In this document: piece by piece, positions 41,650 through 54,835 of the stretch
How the letters are laid out: the number at the start of each line of letters is the position of its first letter
How positions within the stretch are numbered: the stretch's first letter is position 1
Assembly (NCBI GenBank): GCA_036897445.1
Contig: JAYMTL010000063.1
Coordinates: forward strand, 1 to 64,000
DNA length: 64,000 nt
Direction: 5' to 3'
Source of the DNA: Pelargonium tetragonum
Taxonomy: Eukaryota; Streptophyta; Magnoliopsida; Geraniales; Geraniaceae
Notes under the pieces: generated by a model
The model's database searches: none
What the model was told of the DNA's origin: nothing
Seen by the model: the letters and a program-made list of their open reading frames with translations, nothing else
Made by a program: the position numbers and the translations under genes

Positions 41650-41671
41650 GGTTCAAATCCCGTTCAGTTAG
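41650..41671 (+). other. B-box-like word downstream of an A-box-like word
   Basis: GGTTCAAATCC is a strong B-box core. About 35 bases upstream TATAGCATGGAGTAGGGC has A-box character. The T stem TGAGG/CCCGT pairs at only two positions and no acceptor pairing is found, so this is a weak tRNA-like relic. Confidence 0.25.
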
Positions 41672-41853
41672 CTTGAATTCTTATTGAAGCGCATTAAGTA
41701 AAGTAGAAAAGAAATAGTTTAGATCTTTTAGATAGAAGATAGAAACTTTGAAATCCAACCTTCCTTTTTGATGAGTATTCCCTAAGGCATTTGGTAGATT
41801 TTGAATGTCTATTAACTTAGGACAAAGAAAAGGAAATGAATGTAAAATGAAAG

Positions 41854-41885
41854 TAGTGTACACCGGTTCGAATCCCATAACACTA
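41854..41885 (+). other. hairpin enclosing a T-arm-like loop
   Basis: TAGTGT at 41854-41859 pairs with ACACTA at 41880-41885. They enclose a 20-base interior with GGTTCGAATCCC. The arrangement resembles an acceptor stem placed directly on a T arm with the rest of the tRNA missing. The inner T stem pairs at only three of five positions. It could be a chance hairpin around another B-box-like word. Confidence 0.25.
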
Positions 41886-42379
41886 TGAGACAGAAACTTT
41901 ATATACCACTACCCCTTTCTATTTTCTTCCTTATTTTTTATTACCTTCCTAGAAATGTAGATTCCCCTTTAGCTTGGCTTTACTCCACGCAGGAAAACCG
42001 CTTCTTAGTTCTATAAAATAGGATTTGTTCAAATTAAATAAGTTAGGAGAACAAGAGGCGGAAACGGATCTACTTTTAGAATTCCGATACACTTTTGACT
42101 AGATATTGACAAGGGAATAATCAAGACAGACTTCCTTTTTTAGACTTTAGAATTAGAACCCCCGTATTAGCCTATCTCTGTTTTGTAAAAGCTTGTACAC
42201 TCCTCAACCATTTGTACTTTAAACCCCCAGTAAAACTGCTTTTGCCCACTTGAAAACTTGTAATTACCCAAATTACTTAATCCAAAAAGGACTCTACCTT
42301 GTTTATTATATAGGATAGGAGACCCGAAATACCGGAATTAGTACTAAACTCTACTGAAGTAAGAACTAAAAAAGGGAAA

Positions 42380-43330
42380 ACACAATCTTAAGTTACCAAA
42401 TTTCTAGCTATTTTAAAGGCTCTTGCTATAGAAAAAGCCCTAGCCAAGGGGAACCCTAAAGTAAACCTTAACCTGGTTACGGATACTGAGGGGGAGCTCC
42501 TCTATTTTGTATTTGAAACAAGGAAAGTTGTTTGTACTAAATAAGAAATCCTTAGCTTAAAGGGTTTTTACGGATCTAATAAATCCAAATATAGGGTTAA
42601 AGTTGTCTAGATTCTTCCTACATTCTAAGCAAAGTAAGGAACCCCTTAAAAAGAAAATTGAAATATTCCTAATAAATAAAGAATCTAAGAAGAGTACAGG
42701 CTGTCTTGACAGGTCGAGCTCCTATCAAGAAGAGACAAGGGCTCATAAGATAACTAAGACAGCAAGACTATACAGGGAATACCAAAGCTACAAGTATAGC
42801 TTAAGACTATTGGTATGTGTATCAATAAGAAGTAGGTAACAAAAAAGGCATATAAGTCCGAGTATAAGTGGGGCTAAAAGATGTAGAAGTTTATAAGTGG
42901 GAAGTAGAGGAGGAATATAGAAAAAGAATACTGTGTCCTCGAATATTTCAAATAGAAATGGATTTCGAGTCTTAAGAAAGAGTAAGAATAAAATGTAATT
43001 TATAGGGGTTTCCCGTTTATTGGATATCAGTTGCCCCAGTAATTTGCTGTCCTACAGGGCTTGAAAAGCTTAAATAAAGAAATGTTTTGTCTATCTCTTG
43101 AAATCTGGCAGTGATTTAGTTGGAGTGTTATATTAGCTGACTTTTTAATCAAGTTTACACTAGGTAAAAAGAAACTAATAAGTCTAATAGTACTCTCTAA
43201 TAATGTAGAAGACTATTATAACTCCTAACAAGAGGAATCCTATAAGTACAGGCTACAATAAGACAAAAACCCAAGCCTAGAAAACAGGGATACAGAATAC
43301 AGGCCGGTCTTTTATCTTACCTGAAACGTT
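42380..43330 (+). mobile_element. broken element relic with coding-like texture, family unknown
   Basis: Around 42400-42540 the plus strand reads with the codon and residue balance of an ordinary soluble protein (mixed Lys, Glu, Leu, Val, Gly), unlike the rest of the window. Coding-like A-rich texture continues towards 43300, with GTACAGGCTACAATAAGAC near 43246 closely matching words at 63778 and, reversed, at 21561-21586. Within it a 78-codon frame lies at 42603-42839. It looks like a broken coding region of a dispersed element with several breaks, probably RIP-mutated. A retroelement is plausible, but no reverse transcriptase, protease, integrase or transposase motif is visible. Confidence 0.45.
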
Positions 43331-46300
43331 CTATAAATTTTTCTAATTTATCCTCAGCTGTTTAATTCGATTCCAGGACCCCCTCCTCGGATCCCCCTTT
43401 TTTAGTCTCTTCTTAAATATTTTAACTGAATAGATTAGAACCTATAAAATTGACTTTTCATTTACTTCGCTCTACTACTGGATTCTTCTTGCAATTCCTC
43501 CGAATAAGAGCACATACTCTTTTATACTACACTAGGCATAGCTTTATAGAATATCTTTGTAATTTCTATGTAAAAGATTTTGATGACCACTTTATACTAA
43601 AGGCTCCCTACTAATGAGGCAAGATATCTAGCTTTATTTATAAGATTATCTTAAACGGGCCGGATCGCCCACTTCCTAAGAATGATACAAGCGGGTAGAT
43701 TACTCTAGACTAAGTTAGTAGTCAAAATAAGAGTGTTTACAGTTCCAAAGGTTACGAACTTACTATCTATACGAATTCACTTACAATCCCTTGACTCACA
43801 GTGCGCCCTTCTACACTAAGAGCGAATTTCTTCTGTGCGGGTACCCTAGTTTATTGGTATTTAGAAAGGAAATAGCTCGATAATGTAATATAGAATTACT
43901 TATATGCAGTCAGAAAAGAATATAGATTTAGAAAGTTCCTGAAAATGGGGTATTCCATGTATTCCCCTCGAAATAAGGCCCTCCTTTTTGGCAGTTACTA
44001 AAAAAGCCTTCTCACATTTTTGTGAACCGCCCTTAATTAACTAACACTAGAATGAACCCTCTTCAGTAAGAAATATGTACTGTAAGATCTCTATCCTATG
44101 CAAAGAAGGGGGCTTTTATAAACAACCTCTTACGTGCGCAGCGACAGAAATAAAGAAAATCCCCAGCTTATAATCTATTAATCTATAGACTTCGATTTTC
44201 AGGTCAGGGGTTCCTAATTCTTTTTATCCTGTACAGAATATCCTTCAAAGAATATCTTTTTAGTACATAGCTAGGCTAATCCTGATTCGGTGAATCTACA
44301 AAAAAAATACGAGACTTGTTTAGTCCATAAATTTTCGACTTATTTTACTCTAAATTTAAGACCTTTCGTAGCAGTAGTACTCTTTTTTCTTCTTTAGAAA
44401 CGTACCCTTAAGAACTTTTAAAATCTTCTGTATCTGCCCTTTTTTTAAGAAGTTTCCATTGACGGGTACAAATTCAATTTACAATAAGATAAGGAAGGAC
44501 TCTCTTGCTTATGAGCTTATGAGTAGGGACCTTTTAACTTGAAATCCTTAAACAAAAAGCTTTTGAGATCTCTTACTTCTTGTAAACACAAATATTCTAG
44601 TCTTATATATGCCTTCTTTACTCTAGATTCCTCAACTTTCCTGTGTCCTTTACTTTAAATGCCTAAAAATGACCTTATTAACTTAACGTTTTAGCTTTTT
44701 GAGTGAGTTACAGCAGACTCCCTTATTTAACCTGGATCCGGAAAAGGGATGAGTAACTTACCTTAGCCTGTGATTCTAGAGAAGCCAACTTTCTTAAGAA
44801 AATTAGAAACAACTAAGAAAACCGGTTCTAATGCCAGGACACACTTCTAAAAACGGAGAAATCAAAAAGCAAAAAGGGAAACTTTCCTGGGTAACAAGTA
44901 AACTTTGTGATGTTATTAAAGATTAAACAGATTTATTAAGCTTAGCTGTAACTCCTAGGACCTTTTTCAACAAATAAAGTAGGCAGAGCTATAATATAAG
45001 ATTGACTTTTTACTTTATTTAAGACTAGAAACCTTTCTTTTGTTAACTTTCAGGACAATTACTTTTGAGTTTTATCTTGTAAAAAGCAATGCTTGAAACT
45101 AAACTTATTCTTTAACCGCTTAAGTAGCTATACCAATTTAAGGTAGCGAGCTCTTTCAGTTTAATCCAGTTAAATATTTGCTCTAAAAAAAGCAACTCCA
45201 TATGCAATATACAGTATAGACCCGTCTGTTAAATACTACAGTAAAAACCTAGACCTATAAAAAGTCAATACTTCTAAGAGCCTCTCTTGTTAAAAGGATT
45301 TTTAAGCACCTTTTCCTCTGTAAATTCCTTACCTAATAAGCCCAAAACCTCTCTTCTCTTCTTTTCTTTAGAGCCTACTTCAGCAAGACGAATACTTGGC
45401 TTATAAGAACCTAGGAACCCCCGAATTCCTATAGGTGTAAACTGACAGGGAAATAGCCCTTTTAAGACTTTCCACAGCCTTAATCTGAGTAGGATACCCT
45501 AAAATTCCACTACTTAGTTGAAAACGAAATAGTTTATACTGGGGGTCATTACGCTCTAAGCAAGACCTCCAAACTCTACTCTATTTTTACCCTGTTCTTG
45601 TTGACTTGTTTTTTAGTAGTGTACTCTTAATCTTACTAGGGAAGGCCTTAGGAGGGAGTAGTAGTAGGAAACTTATGTACATAGCGGAGTACGGGTATAG
45701 AATAATAGAGATAGGTGTTCCTTTATTCTCCTGCCTTATATGCTTATCGTTCAAAGAGGAATGAGCCCTTTTATAGTTAGGGGTAAATACTTACTGGGAC
45801 AAAACACCTTAGCTTCTATAAGCCCCCTCAAGATCTCATCCGACTCCTTTTTTGTTTGCTTTCCTCTCTCTTTTGAGGAATAACTCTAAAAAACTTTACG
45901 ATAAAGAAGGGGGTGCTCAGGCTAAGTTCTTTGATAATTTCCACATTCGGGAACTACTTCAAACTACTAAACAAGTTTTTTGCTTTTTACAGAGTGTTTC
46001 TGTTAGTTGTAGTTGGATCTAGGCGGCTTCTTTATAATGATCGTAGAGAGGGCTTTCATTTGTTTAGTATAAACTTTAGCTTATAAATTAGAAACAGCTC
46101 TTGTGTCTTTTTGAAAAGACCTATCAATCTGTAAGAAACTATATGCTTGCTAGTTAGGATTAGAAACTTCGATAAAGTCTTTCTATTCTCTACTATAACA
46201 CTACTCTGCTATCGCCTTAATAAGCTCTAGTGTAAGAATTTGACTACTATTTGGAAAAAAAAGGAGTTTCTTAGTCCAGAGCCAAGTTCCTAAATGTTGG

Positions 46301-46354
46301 CATGAGCTAGTTAAACTTAATAGGGAGATCCCAAGGTATCGTTATGCGGGGCGC
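43331..46354. other. gene-free degenerate spacer
   Basis: No frame of 60 codons or more. An 8-bp tandem pair (GCTTATGA) lies at 44507-44522. The text is A/T-rich with scattered palindromic hexamers and otherwise holds nothing I can name. Confidence 0.55.
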
Positions 46355-46420
46355 GCTGAGAGAGTTCAGTTGCTTAGAGCAAAGTACTTCGTGTCAATGG
46401 TTCGAATCGCGTTTCTTTCC
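46355..46420 (+). pseudogene. degenerate tRNA-like sequence
   Basis: GTTC-AGTTGCTTA-GAGC gives a D stem with four pairs (one wobble), and a T-loop word TGGTTCGAATCGCG follows. The distance between the D stem and the T arm is about eight bases too short for a complete anticodon arm, and the T stem pairs at only two positions. GAGAGAG and TTCTTTC could pair as an acceptor, but only if the D stem is overlapped. The A-box plus B-box order argues for a tRNA origin and the defects argue for a relic. Confidence 0.3.
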
Positions 46421-49400
46421 CTTTTGTTGTCCAAAAAGAGTGCCCCTAAAGTTTGCTTTACAAAGTGTCAGCTCTAACAAGTAGAAGTTCGATAGAGCTA
46501 AAACTAAAAAGGGGAGAGTTCTAATTCTAAGAAAGGGTTCCAGGTGCTTTTAAAAGTGAGCTCTTTTAGGATCTGGAAGCGTTAAGGATTTTGTACTTCC
46601 GGGGGTTTTCTACTCGGATTTAAGAAAGATATAAAATAAAGAATATAATTTTTCCTCTTACTTTCAGTCAAGTTAACAAAGGGCAGAGAGCTTAGAAATA
46701 GGTAAACTCTGGATCATTTCATAGTATAGTAACAGCTAAAATGTTAAGAATAAAAAGTCAAATTAAGAGCAAGTAATTCTGAAATATAGAAAAAGCATAC
46801 AGGCATTTAGGAGCTTAGGATTTCATTAGTATTAGTAGCGCTTCTGGAATTGGGAATTTTGGGGTTTTTTCGAGGCTATCTATATTAGAAAGATTGACTT
46901 TTAAATAAAAGCTTTTTACCAACAGAGCGCTACTTCAGAACATTTCATTTGCTGAGTGGTACTATAACTCCTTGTAATTTGCTTCAAATAAGGAGGATTC
47001 CAACTAAAAGAATATCCAGCTTATAAGCCTACTAAACGAGCTAAATATGAGGAGTCTATTAAAATTCCAGACTTCCTTCTAATTTTAATGATAATTATGG
47101 ACTATACCTGACTCTTTGGTATTTGGTATGCTGTGAACAGAGTTTTTCAATTTTTTGGGGGTTAAGGTAGTGAGGGTACAATTCGGAGTATACTTTAGAT
47201 GCTGTATTCTTTTTACTCCCCCCGTAATAAAGTACAGGCTAAAAAAAAGATAGAAGATAGGGAAAGTTTTGCTATTAAAAAGGTTTTCAGAATAGAGTAC
47301 AGAAAAGAAGCTTTTAACTAGAACGAGTAAGCTTTTAGGGGATCTTACAAGAAAGAAAGATTTTCATTCGAGAGTATTCTGGTTTACTATAAATCTCCTT
47401 ATTAAATATATAAATGTAAGACCTTATTTGTAAAAAGTCAAAGTGAGTATTTCCAGAGTTGAATGCATCGATTTGTACAAGTAAGGTAAATATTCTTATA
47501 TTATTTAAATTTCAGTCAGTGTTTTTTATATCTTTACTTATAAAGTATCCACCGGAGATACAAACCAAGAGCCCGTGGTAAACACTTAAACACTATAGTA
47601 AGAAATTTCTATAAGCTCTTCAAAAACCAACACCCTATGAAACACCAGAAGAGCTCACTCTTAGATATCGGAGACCTAATACCTTTTCATAAAAAGGATT
47701 TAAACATTAAGACCACAAAGGATTGAAAAACTATAGAAATTCCTGGCACAATGCAAAGTCACAAGATTCAGTAACAAATAAAAACTAATTATATCTAGAC
47801 AATAGCTTAAAGCTGAGAACAAAAAGAAAGTTTTGTTTCCTCAACTCCCTTGGCATAATGTTAATTTCTTTATCTATGAATAACTATTAGCATATAAGCA
47901 CGGGTTTCCCCTAATATAGAGAGTATCCAGACCAGTCCTGGGTAGTAAAAAGCTTATCTTCATATTTCACTTTTTATTTCTGGCCATGTAGTAACGAATC
48001 CCGCCTATTTATTCTATATATCACAGGCATACCTTATGCTTTTAAGGACCAAATAGAGTCTTCCTCTTAATCAATATACTAGCTGTTCTTTCGTTCAGAC
48101 AACAAAGTTTACTCGATATTTTAGATCAAACGCCAGAAGGATGTATACTATTTCCTCCATAGTAAAGTAAATCCAGGGTAAGAAAAATTCTCTATAAATA
48201 TAAAAAGTATATCATAGATAGCAAAAGGAATCCCTAACCTTAGGAGAATCTTCATGTGTTCCAAAGGGTTCTTTAGTAAAAGGGGTGCCGTTTTAGTAAA
48301 ATCAGCAACGCTCTTTCGGTAGGAATAAAACCTTTTCCAAAGTGCTTGTGAGTTCAGTACTAGTAAACTTAAAAAGCGATAGTCTGAGTTCGTAAAGAAC
48401 CTACTGGGAGTTCCCTCTTTATGACCGAAGCGCTAAACTCTTGACTGTCCTCTATCCTGTTTGAATAGGATCGAGCTTATCGGCTCCTCTTTTTTGGAGT
48501 TTCATTAGGGTGGGGACACAGCGTAAGTTAGAAATTCTTTAGGATATAGGATATGCTATTATCTAAGCATCCTTTTTTTATTGTCTAAGAGCCCTTTTTC
48601 GACCAACAATACAATTAGGAACTTTAGGGAAATTCGGGGTTCACTTTTTGCTTGCAGCGCCTTACCAACTGGATTTTATCTTATTTACTGAACGAATTAA
48701 GCTTCCGAATGTCAAACTTCGTTTCAAAGAAAAAGAAATAGATAAACTTTAGCTTCCTTTTTGCAGGTCCCGGTTCCTTCGAGATAGAGGAATAAGAGAT
48801 TCTTAGTCGGAATTTCTATTCCGCCAAACAAGAAGGGGTCTCTCTTTACCCTTACTATATTAGACTTTATTTATTGAGCTCTGATATGGGTGCCTAATCT
48901 AGTTCAATAAATGCTAGAGTATACTTACTATTTGCGATTGAGATGAGAATTTTAGTATAGCAACTCGGACTTAGACGACACATAAGACCTCTTTTTAACT
49001 ATATAGCCTACTTTAGTCTATTTGAGTAAAATGAAATATTCTATTTTTCCGTAAAACAACAAGCCTTCTAATTCTGTCTACCTTTTTAGAACAACCTAAC
49101 AAGTCAGTAATCCCCTTTTCTTTTCTAGTAGCGCTGCATCCGTATTGATATACCAAGTCATGTTTTGACGGGAATTCCTCGACTTCGGGGGAGTAGCGAT
49201 TCGCCCCTTCTTTAGCCTTTCTTCGGACTAGCCAACTAGTAGGTAGTGTACACTTATCACGGGTAGCTAAAAAGATGAATTTGAAGAATTTGTATAGTAT
49301 GTTATGAAATCTATGTACTACGAAACAAAAACCCGGACCTAAATGACAAGGGACCCGCCACTAAGAATAAGTCTATAAAGTGTAAGCCTTTAAGGAACCT

Positions 49401-51389
49401 GGTATGAACCTAGAACTTTTACTCAAAGTAGGTTTTTTGTAACTCATAAATTTACGTTATTACTTTGATATGCAGCGGAAAGCTCTTGATTGCGTGTATT
49501 TTCGAGTGGCGAGAGGAAGATTTAAAAGCATTTGAATGTTGCAAAGGAAGAGGGCACTTTTGAGCCAGCTCTCGGATAAACCAAAACTCTTAAAAATTTT
49601 TTTAAGGCTAGTGTCTTCTTTTTTATTTGCAGCCACATTAAGTATTTTAAGTAGGTAAACTAAGATTAATTAAAAGGTATGGGTTCAATTCTTGGTTTAG
49701 GAGTCCTGGTGCCCTCCCTATATACTATACAGAGTCTTTATAGTTCAAGCGCCAACCACTCCTTTAAAAAAGGGGCTTGCTAGATAATTGGTAGATAGAA
49801 AATCCTTTTATTAAACCTGACATTTGTTCGAAAAAGGTTTTCTATTTAAGAGCTTAAATTGAAGGTAAAGCTCCTGTGTTTCTACCGATTCTCCCCTTTG
49901 GATTCATTTTAAAAGAAACGGATATAGAAGGGGATATCTGATAGTTTTGTTGTTTGCCAATGTATTAGAATCTTATACCCATATTAAAAACGAGTCCCAC
50001 TTCGAATTCTAGTACTAAATATTCAGGAACTCAAGCTACAGCACATCGGTAATTGAAAATACAGGATAAGGTATTGTAAATAAGCATTTTAAAACTTAGT
50101 TGGATAGAGTGATATTTCCTTCTGCTTCAGTAAGCACTTACAATGGAGCATTAAAATATATGGTAACGAGATGCCTATTTTTTGGGTATATCCGCTAGAA
50201 TTTAAGTAGAGCTCTAGCAGATACTGAAACCTTGTTTTTGTGGACAAGTTTTAGTTTTTAAATCATGCTCTAGGTTCTTTGCCTTGAAAAAAGGGTATAC
50301 TTTACAGCTGTTCTAAAAAGTAGTTCTTTTCGTGAAATATGAAATATTAGGACCTGCCCTTAAAGATAAAAGCTTTACAAGGATTCTTTTGTTTAAGCCA
50401 GTGTTAATCCCCGTGGGTTATAAGTTCTGATTTCATCCTAGATCTTGTGACGCTTATTAGACACCGGGTAAGAATACTCGGGCTCTTATATTCTATTTAC
50501 TTTATAAGTTTTACTACATTCTTTAACGAATTTTGCAAGCTTATACTTTTTATTTTATTCCAATTTTGTTTTTTTAGTAGAAATCAAAACTCATATCGTA
50601 GAGCAAAATCTTTCTATTTAAGCTTTGGGAGGAGTCTCGTAAATTTCATTTAATAAAAATTATCTTTAAGACTCCCTAAATTCTAAGTATAACGGATTAT
50701 AGCGACCCCGTCTTAAAGTAATGAGTATCTTGCTACTAAAAAATCTCATAAAAAGTAGAACTACTACCTAGGAAAAAGCTAAAGGAAACCTAGATATTAC
50801 CTCATAGGATTAATTTACATAGATATCTTGCTCCTTGACTTGAGAAGTGTGGAGAAAGGTAGACCAAAAAGGTAGCTTCTCTAGAATTTTTGTAGATTCA
50901 AATATTGACGAGTTTAAAGTTACAGGGATGCTTGTAGTATAAATTATTCCTCAGTTTTTAACTCTTTGGAGACCCGTATAAGCGGATTTTGTAAAGTATC
51001 TTGGCGAAGGAGACTTTTTCACAGTATTCTTGACTTGTAAGAGCGCCCGCTACTAACAGACCTTCTCGCAAAATGTCCTTTTTCATCTCCACAGCAGGAA
51101 AAGGTTAGGATTAAAAAAGTGTAATCCTCGATTCAATAGACTATAAAGGGTCTCCGTGCCCTTCTGCTCGAGCCTCTTTTAAAGAGCTGCTTAATTAAGT
51201 AAGGTGTTCATCCCACAATCTACATATTGCTAGACTAAGAGTTTCTTTATAATAAAAAAGAGGGAATCAGAATCACTTAGATAAGGATAAATTAAAGAAA
51301 TTCTTTACTTGAAACTAGAAAAGTAAGTGACCAGAGGCAACTTATTAGCTTACTGCATTTAAATTCAATCAAGTTTACATTCGGTAAGT
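46421..51389. other. gene-free degenerate spacer
   Basis: Only one short frame occurs (68 codons, 50447-50653), very rich in Phe, Ile and Leu as T-rich DNA would give. A weak T-arm-like word, GGGTTCAATTCTTGG, lies at 49681. Nothing else stands out. Confidence 0.55.
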
Positions 51390-51432
51390 TGAAGTATAAT
51401 TGGTAAGTGGGTCGTAGGTTCGAGAATCGCGG
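51390..51432 (+). other. A-box plus B-box-like fragment
   Basis: AGTATAATTGGTAAG resembles a tRNA D arm. It is followed after only three bases by GTCGTAGGTTCGAG, which resembles a variable region and T loop. GGTCGTAGGTTC is shared with the tRNA-Gln-like sequence at 6562. The anticodon arm is missing, so this looks like a tRNA relic with an internal deletion. Confidence 0.3.
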
Positions 51433-52836
51433 TTCCGAAAAAAATTATACGTATCGTGTACAAGAATTTGTTAAAAGGTTAGGGACTTCTTAGACTTTCA
51501 TACGGCAGTTTCCGTAATATTTGGTTAATAAGGTATTCAAGGAATTTGAATTTCAAAAACTTAGTGATCCAGAGCCTAGCTTTTAAGAGGGTGCTGATAC
51601 GGAATAATAAGCTACAGGACGGGGATAGGAAGTAAGGTAAGAAGTTTTTAGTTATAGAGATTTAGGTATTACAGTAGGGCTAATAAATTTCTTAAATTCC
51701 CAAAGTTTCCGTGAAAAGTAGGTAAGGACGACAAGATAGTGCGTATGCGTAGAAAATAGTATGTAGAAAACTTATTCTCTCTTTTTGAGCCAGTTTTTCT
51801 TTATTAAAGTAGGGAGTCACTTAAAGTTTATAAGGAGGAAAGTTTGGGGGAGTCTTCTTGTTGAGTGTTCCTCTGATTTCAGGTTTCAGATAATAAAATG
51901 CTGGGGAATAAAATAACTAAAGCGAAAGTTTTTCTATATATGTAAGGGATATGCATTGCTGGAAACCCGGACTCTTTCCAAGGTATGAACCCACCTGCAT
52001 ACAACTTAGTATAGGATCTAAAAAATTTAGAGGGGGCCTGTACCTGTTAAGTCTAAAAACTGTATAAGCATTGCTAAAAAACCCTTTTCTGTCCGCACTG
52101 GACTAACTTCGTTAAGAGTTTGTTTCATTTCCGAACCCCTTGAGATTATATAAGCTGAGACCAAACCTAAGAATAGTCTATGGACAAGCTTCCAAAGGAA
52201 TGGATTCCTTTTCCTAACGTGCTTGAATAGAGCTTCAATTAAAAAGAGGGGCACTCAACCAGGATTTTGTCTATATTCTATAATATAGAAGCGTGTCGCA
52301 TAACGTAAAAGGTATTAAAAAAAGTGAAACATTACTAGGAAATTACATAGTCTGCCCTTACCTTAGGCGGAATACCCTTCACAAGAGAGGGAACCCTAGA
52401 AAATCTTTTATAAGAGTTTATTCAAGCTTCAAGAGGGCTCCTATAAGGAAAGAAAGACTTTAGCTTTGAAATTATTACAATCCACGAAAAGGGGAGGCTC
52501 TTTTATCAAAAAATCCTTAAAAACTAAACTAGTAAGTAATATAACTAAAGTATTAACAATTCTCAGCTTATTTATAAATGATAAGGATCCAGTTACAAGG
52601 ATACAAGAAACTTAAGGATTACCGAAGCAGCGTACCGGTTAAAATGAAACCATGAACACTCGACAATTTCCAATTTATAGCAAGCAATAGTTATCTTTTA
52701 AGCTTCCTTTATCAAGAAAAATCAGGCCAGTATACAAAATATATATAAAGGAGGGCCGTAATAGTATATGAAAAGGGGGTTAGTATCGCAGTCCTTTGGA
52801 AAGAGAGGCCATTGCCAGTATTTTACTTACTTCTGC

Positions 52837-52856
52837 TTAATACGAGTTAATACGAG
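52837..52856. repeat. 10-bp tandem duplication
   Basis: Two perfect adjacent copies of TTAATACGAG. Confidence 0.85.
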
Positions 52857-54821
52857 GGGTTAGGTTACACCCAGCACTCTTTATAAGCGATATAAAGATT
52901 CAAAAGGAGCTTTTTCCAGTAATCCTGCATTTTAATACCAAAAAGTTACAAATTCAATAAAAAAGTAACTAAAGGACGCTTCAGAGATTTTTATTATCAA
53001 ATTTCCAGCAAAAATTTAATAATAAATGAGGCGCAAGCCAAGATGAGGCAGGTGTAAGAAAAAGTCTATAAGAAGGGCCTAATCAAAACATAAAACTTAA
53101 TCCAGGTGCATTGTTTACTCTAGTTGAGTTGAAAAGCTTCATCATCCATTTACTATATTAAGACATAACCTAATGCCCGCCTAACTCAACCTCGTGTCGA
53201 TCCGCTCCCTTTAAAAGGGGGTGCTTAGAGTAAATAAGAAACTTTTTAGTATAAATTTTCAGGAAGGGAGCGCAGCTATGTCAAGTTTGGAGAGTAGCAA
53301 TTTAATGCCTACCCTGGAGACTCTGGATTTATTTGACCCATATAAGTAGTTTTTTTAGTATTTACCAGAGTATTCCGTACAAGGTCCTATTAAAGTAAAA
53401 GCAATCTTAAAAAGTAAGGAATAGCCAAAAAAGGGCAAAGTTGTCTGAGGAAAAATGACTCTGTTTAATGGAAGCCCCTAAGTAAGAGGACTACCTGGCT
53501 AGAGAGCAAGCTCCAATCTAATACGAGGCTAAAAAATTTTTTAGCTCCCAGCTTGCCCGGATGCTCCGTTATAATGTATAAAAGAGCTCCCCTATGGATA
53601 ACCTTTTGAAACACTCTTCATGATAAGGGAATCCGGTTATATTATTGTATTGTAGTACTTTTTATAACTATTTGCGCAAAAGGGATTAACCTGGGAAAGT
53701 TTTTAGTAGACTTAAGTTTTCTATTTCCTGCATGGATCTTATACTAAGGGATAACTCTAAGAAAAACTATTTTCTTACTAAACGAGACTGGATGTATTCC
53801 GTATTTTTCTGTTGGAGAACACTTGTTAACCGAGTCGGATTTCGCTTTTGGCTTTCTGGTCTTATCCTAGTCTCAGTAATAAGGGTTTTTATATAAATAT
53901 CCTACCGCCTACTCTAAAATAAAGTGTACAGTTCAGACGTTTGAGCAACATGGGTAATCCTATTTTCATTTAATTTGTTGATTCCAAAAAGGGGAATTCC
54001 TAGTTAAAAGTACTTTCCAATGAAAGCAATTCTTTGATTCTTAAGAAATAAGCCCATTAGCACCGGATATTCTAGATCTTTTTTTGGTCTCCCGGAACCA
54101 AGTGCCAATATACTTGAAAAAATCCCTCACCCTTAAAAGGGTGCCTTCTTACTAGATTAGGAGTTTACAAGGCAATTCTATCTTTTTGCGGTATTAAAAA
54201 AGCATTTAAAGTCTAATATGGCGACAAATTAACTTTCTTAATCATGTCTAAATTTATTTAGTTAGGAAATCCTAATTAAGGGGATTAAGGCACTAAAAAT
54301 TGACCTGGTTCCGGTGAGGTAGAACCCGTATGTGAATCCTTGTAAGAATAGATAAAAGGGGACCCTTGTACAATTGTTGGTGCAGGGCTGACCCGAACGC
54401 TTAGACAAAGGCAAGGCCATAAGAAGGCTTTGACTTATCCTATAGTTTTACCACGAAGAAGGACCCCTTTTCGGTTTATAAAGTTTTTGTTATATATAAT
54501 TTTTATCTAACCTAAGACCCTTTTAGCATTCGTCTAATTACAGAAATCTCAGATGGACTTATTTCTGTCTTAAAAAGGAGAATCTACTCCCTTGTTTAAA
54601 TATTTATAACACCTATTAAGTATTTATTATCTTTTAGATTAACCAGGGACTCCTTGTAATACTACTACCTAAAACCCTTTTTTGAAAGTGGGGAATAAAA
54701 CCTTGTGAAGAGCTTCCTTCCTGTATTTATAGAATAACCAAATGAAAAATTGGATCATTTTGTCGCTTTTATCTCATTATTAATATACTTGGCACTAGCA
54801 GTGTGGCGGAAAGAAAAAAGT

Positions 54822-54835
54822 TATATATATATATA
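54822..54835. repeat. (TA)7 microsatellite
   Basis: A 14-base uninterrupted alternating run, the fourth of nearly equal length in the window. Confidence 0.9.

Larger units (their letters stand above)
39661..42379. other. gene-free degenerate spacer with tRNA-like fragments
   Basis: Short frames of 64-80 codons (40463 minus, 40905, 41081, 41289, 41681 minus) overlap or abut one another in different frames and match nothing I know. They look like chance frames in a T-rich stretch. The region also holds B-box-like words at 41650 and 41865 and a nine-C run at 41177. Confidence 0.5.

Noticed and set aside
29030-44754. CTGGATCCGGAAAA present near 29032 and 44732
   Set aside because: A repeated 14-mer is expected dozens of times by chance in 64 kb at this composition, and the flanks differ.
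52027-52254. 75-codon minus-strand frame with amphipathic-looking text
   Set aside because: GTG start with no supporting signal, and no similarity to a known family. A chance frame is the simpler explanation.
25337-54280. AATCCTAATTAA-like words near 25337, 36640 and 54265
   Set aside because: Short and low in complexity, with no shared flanks. Not enough to call a repeat family.
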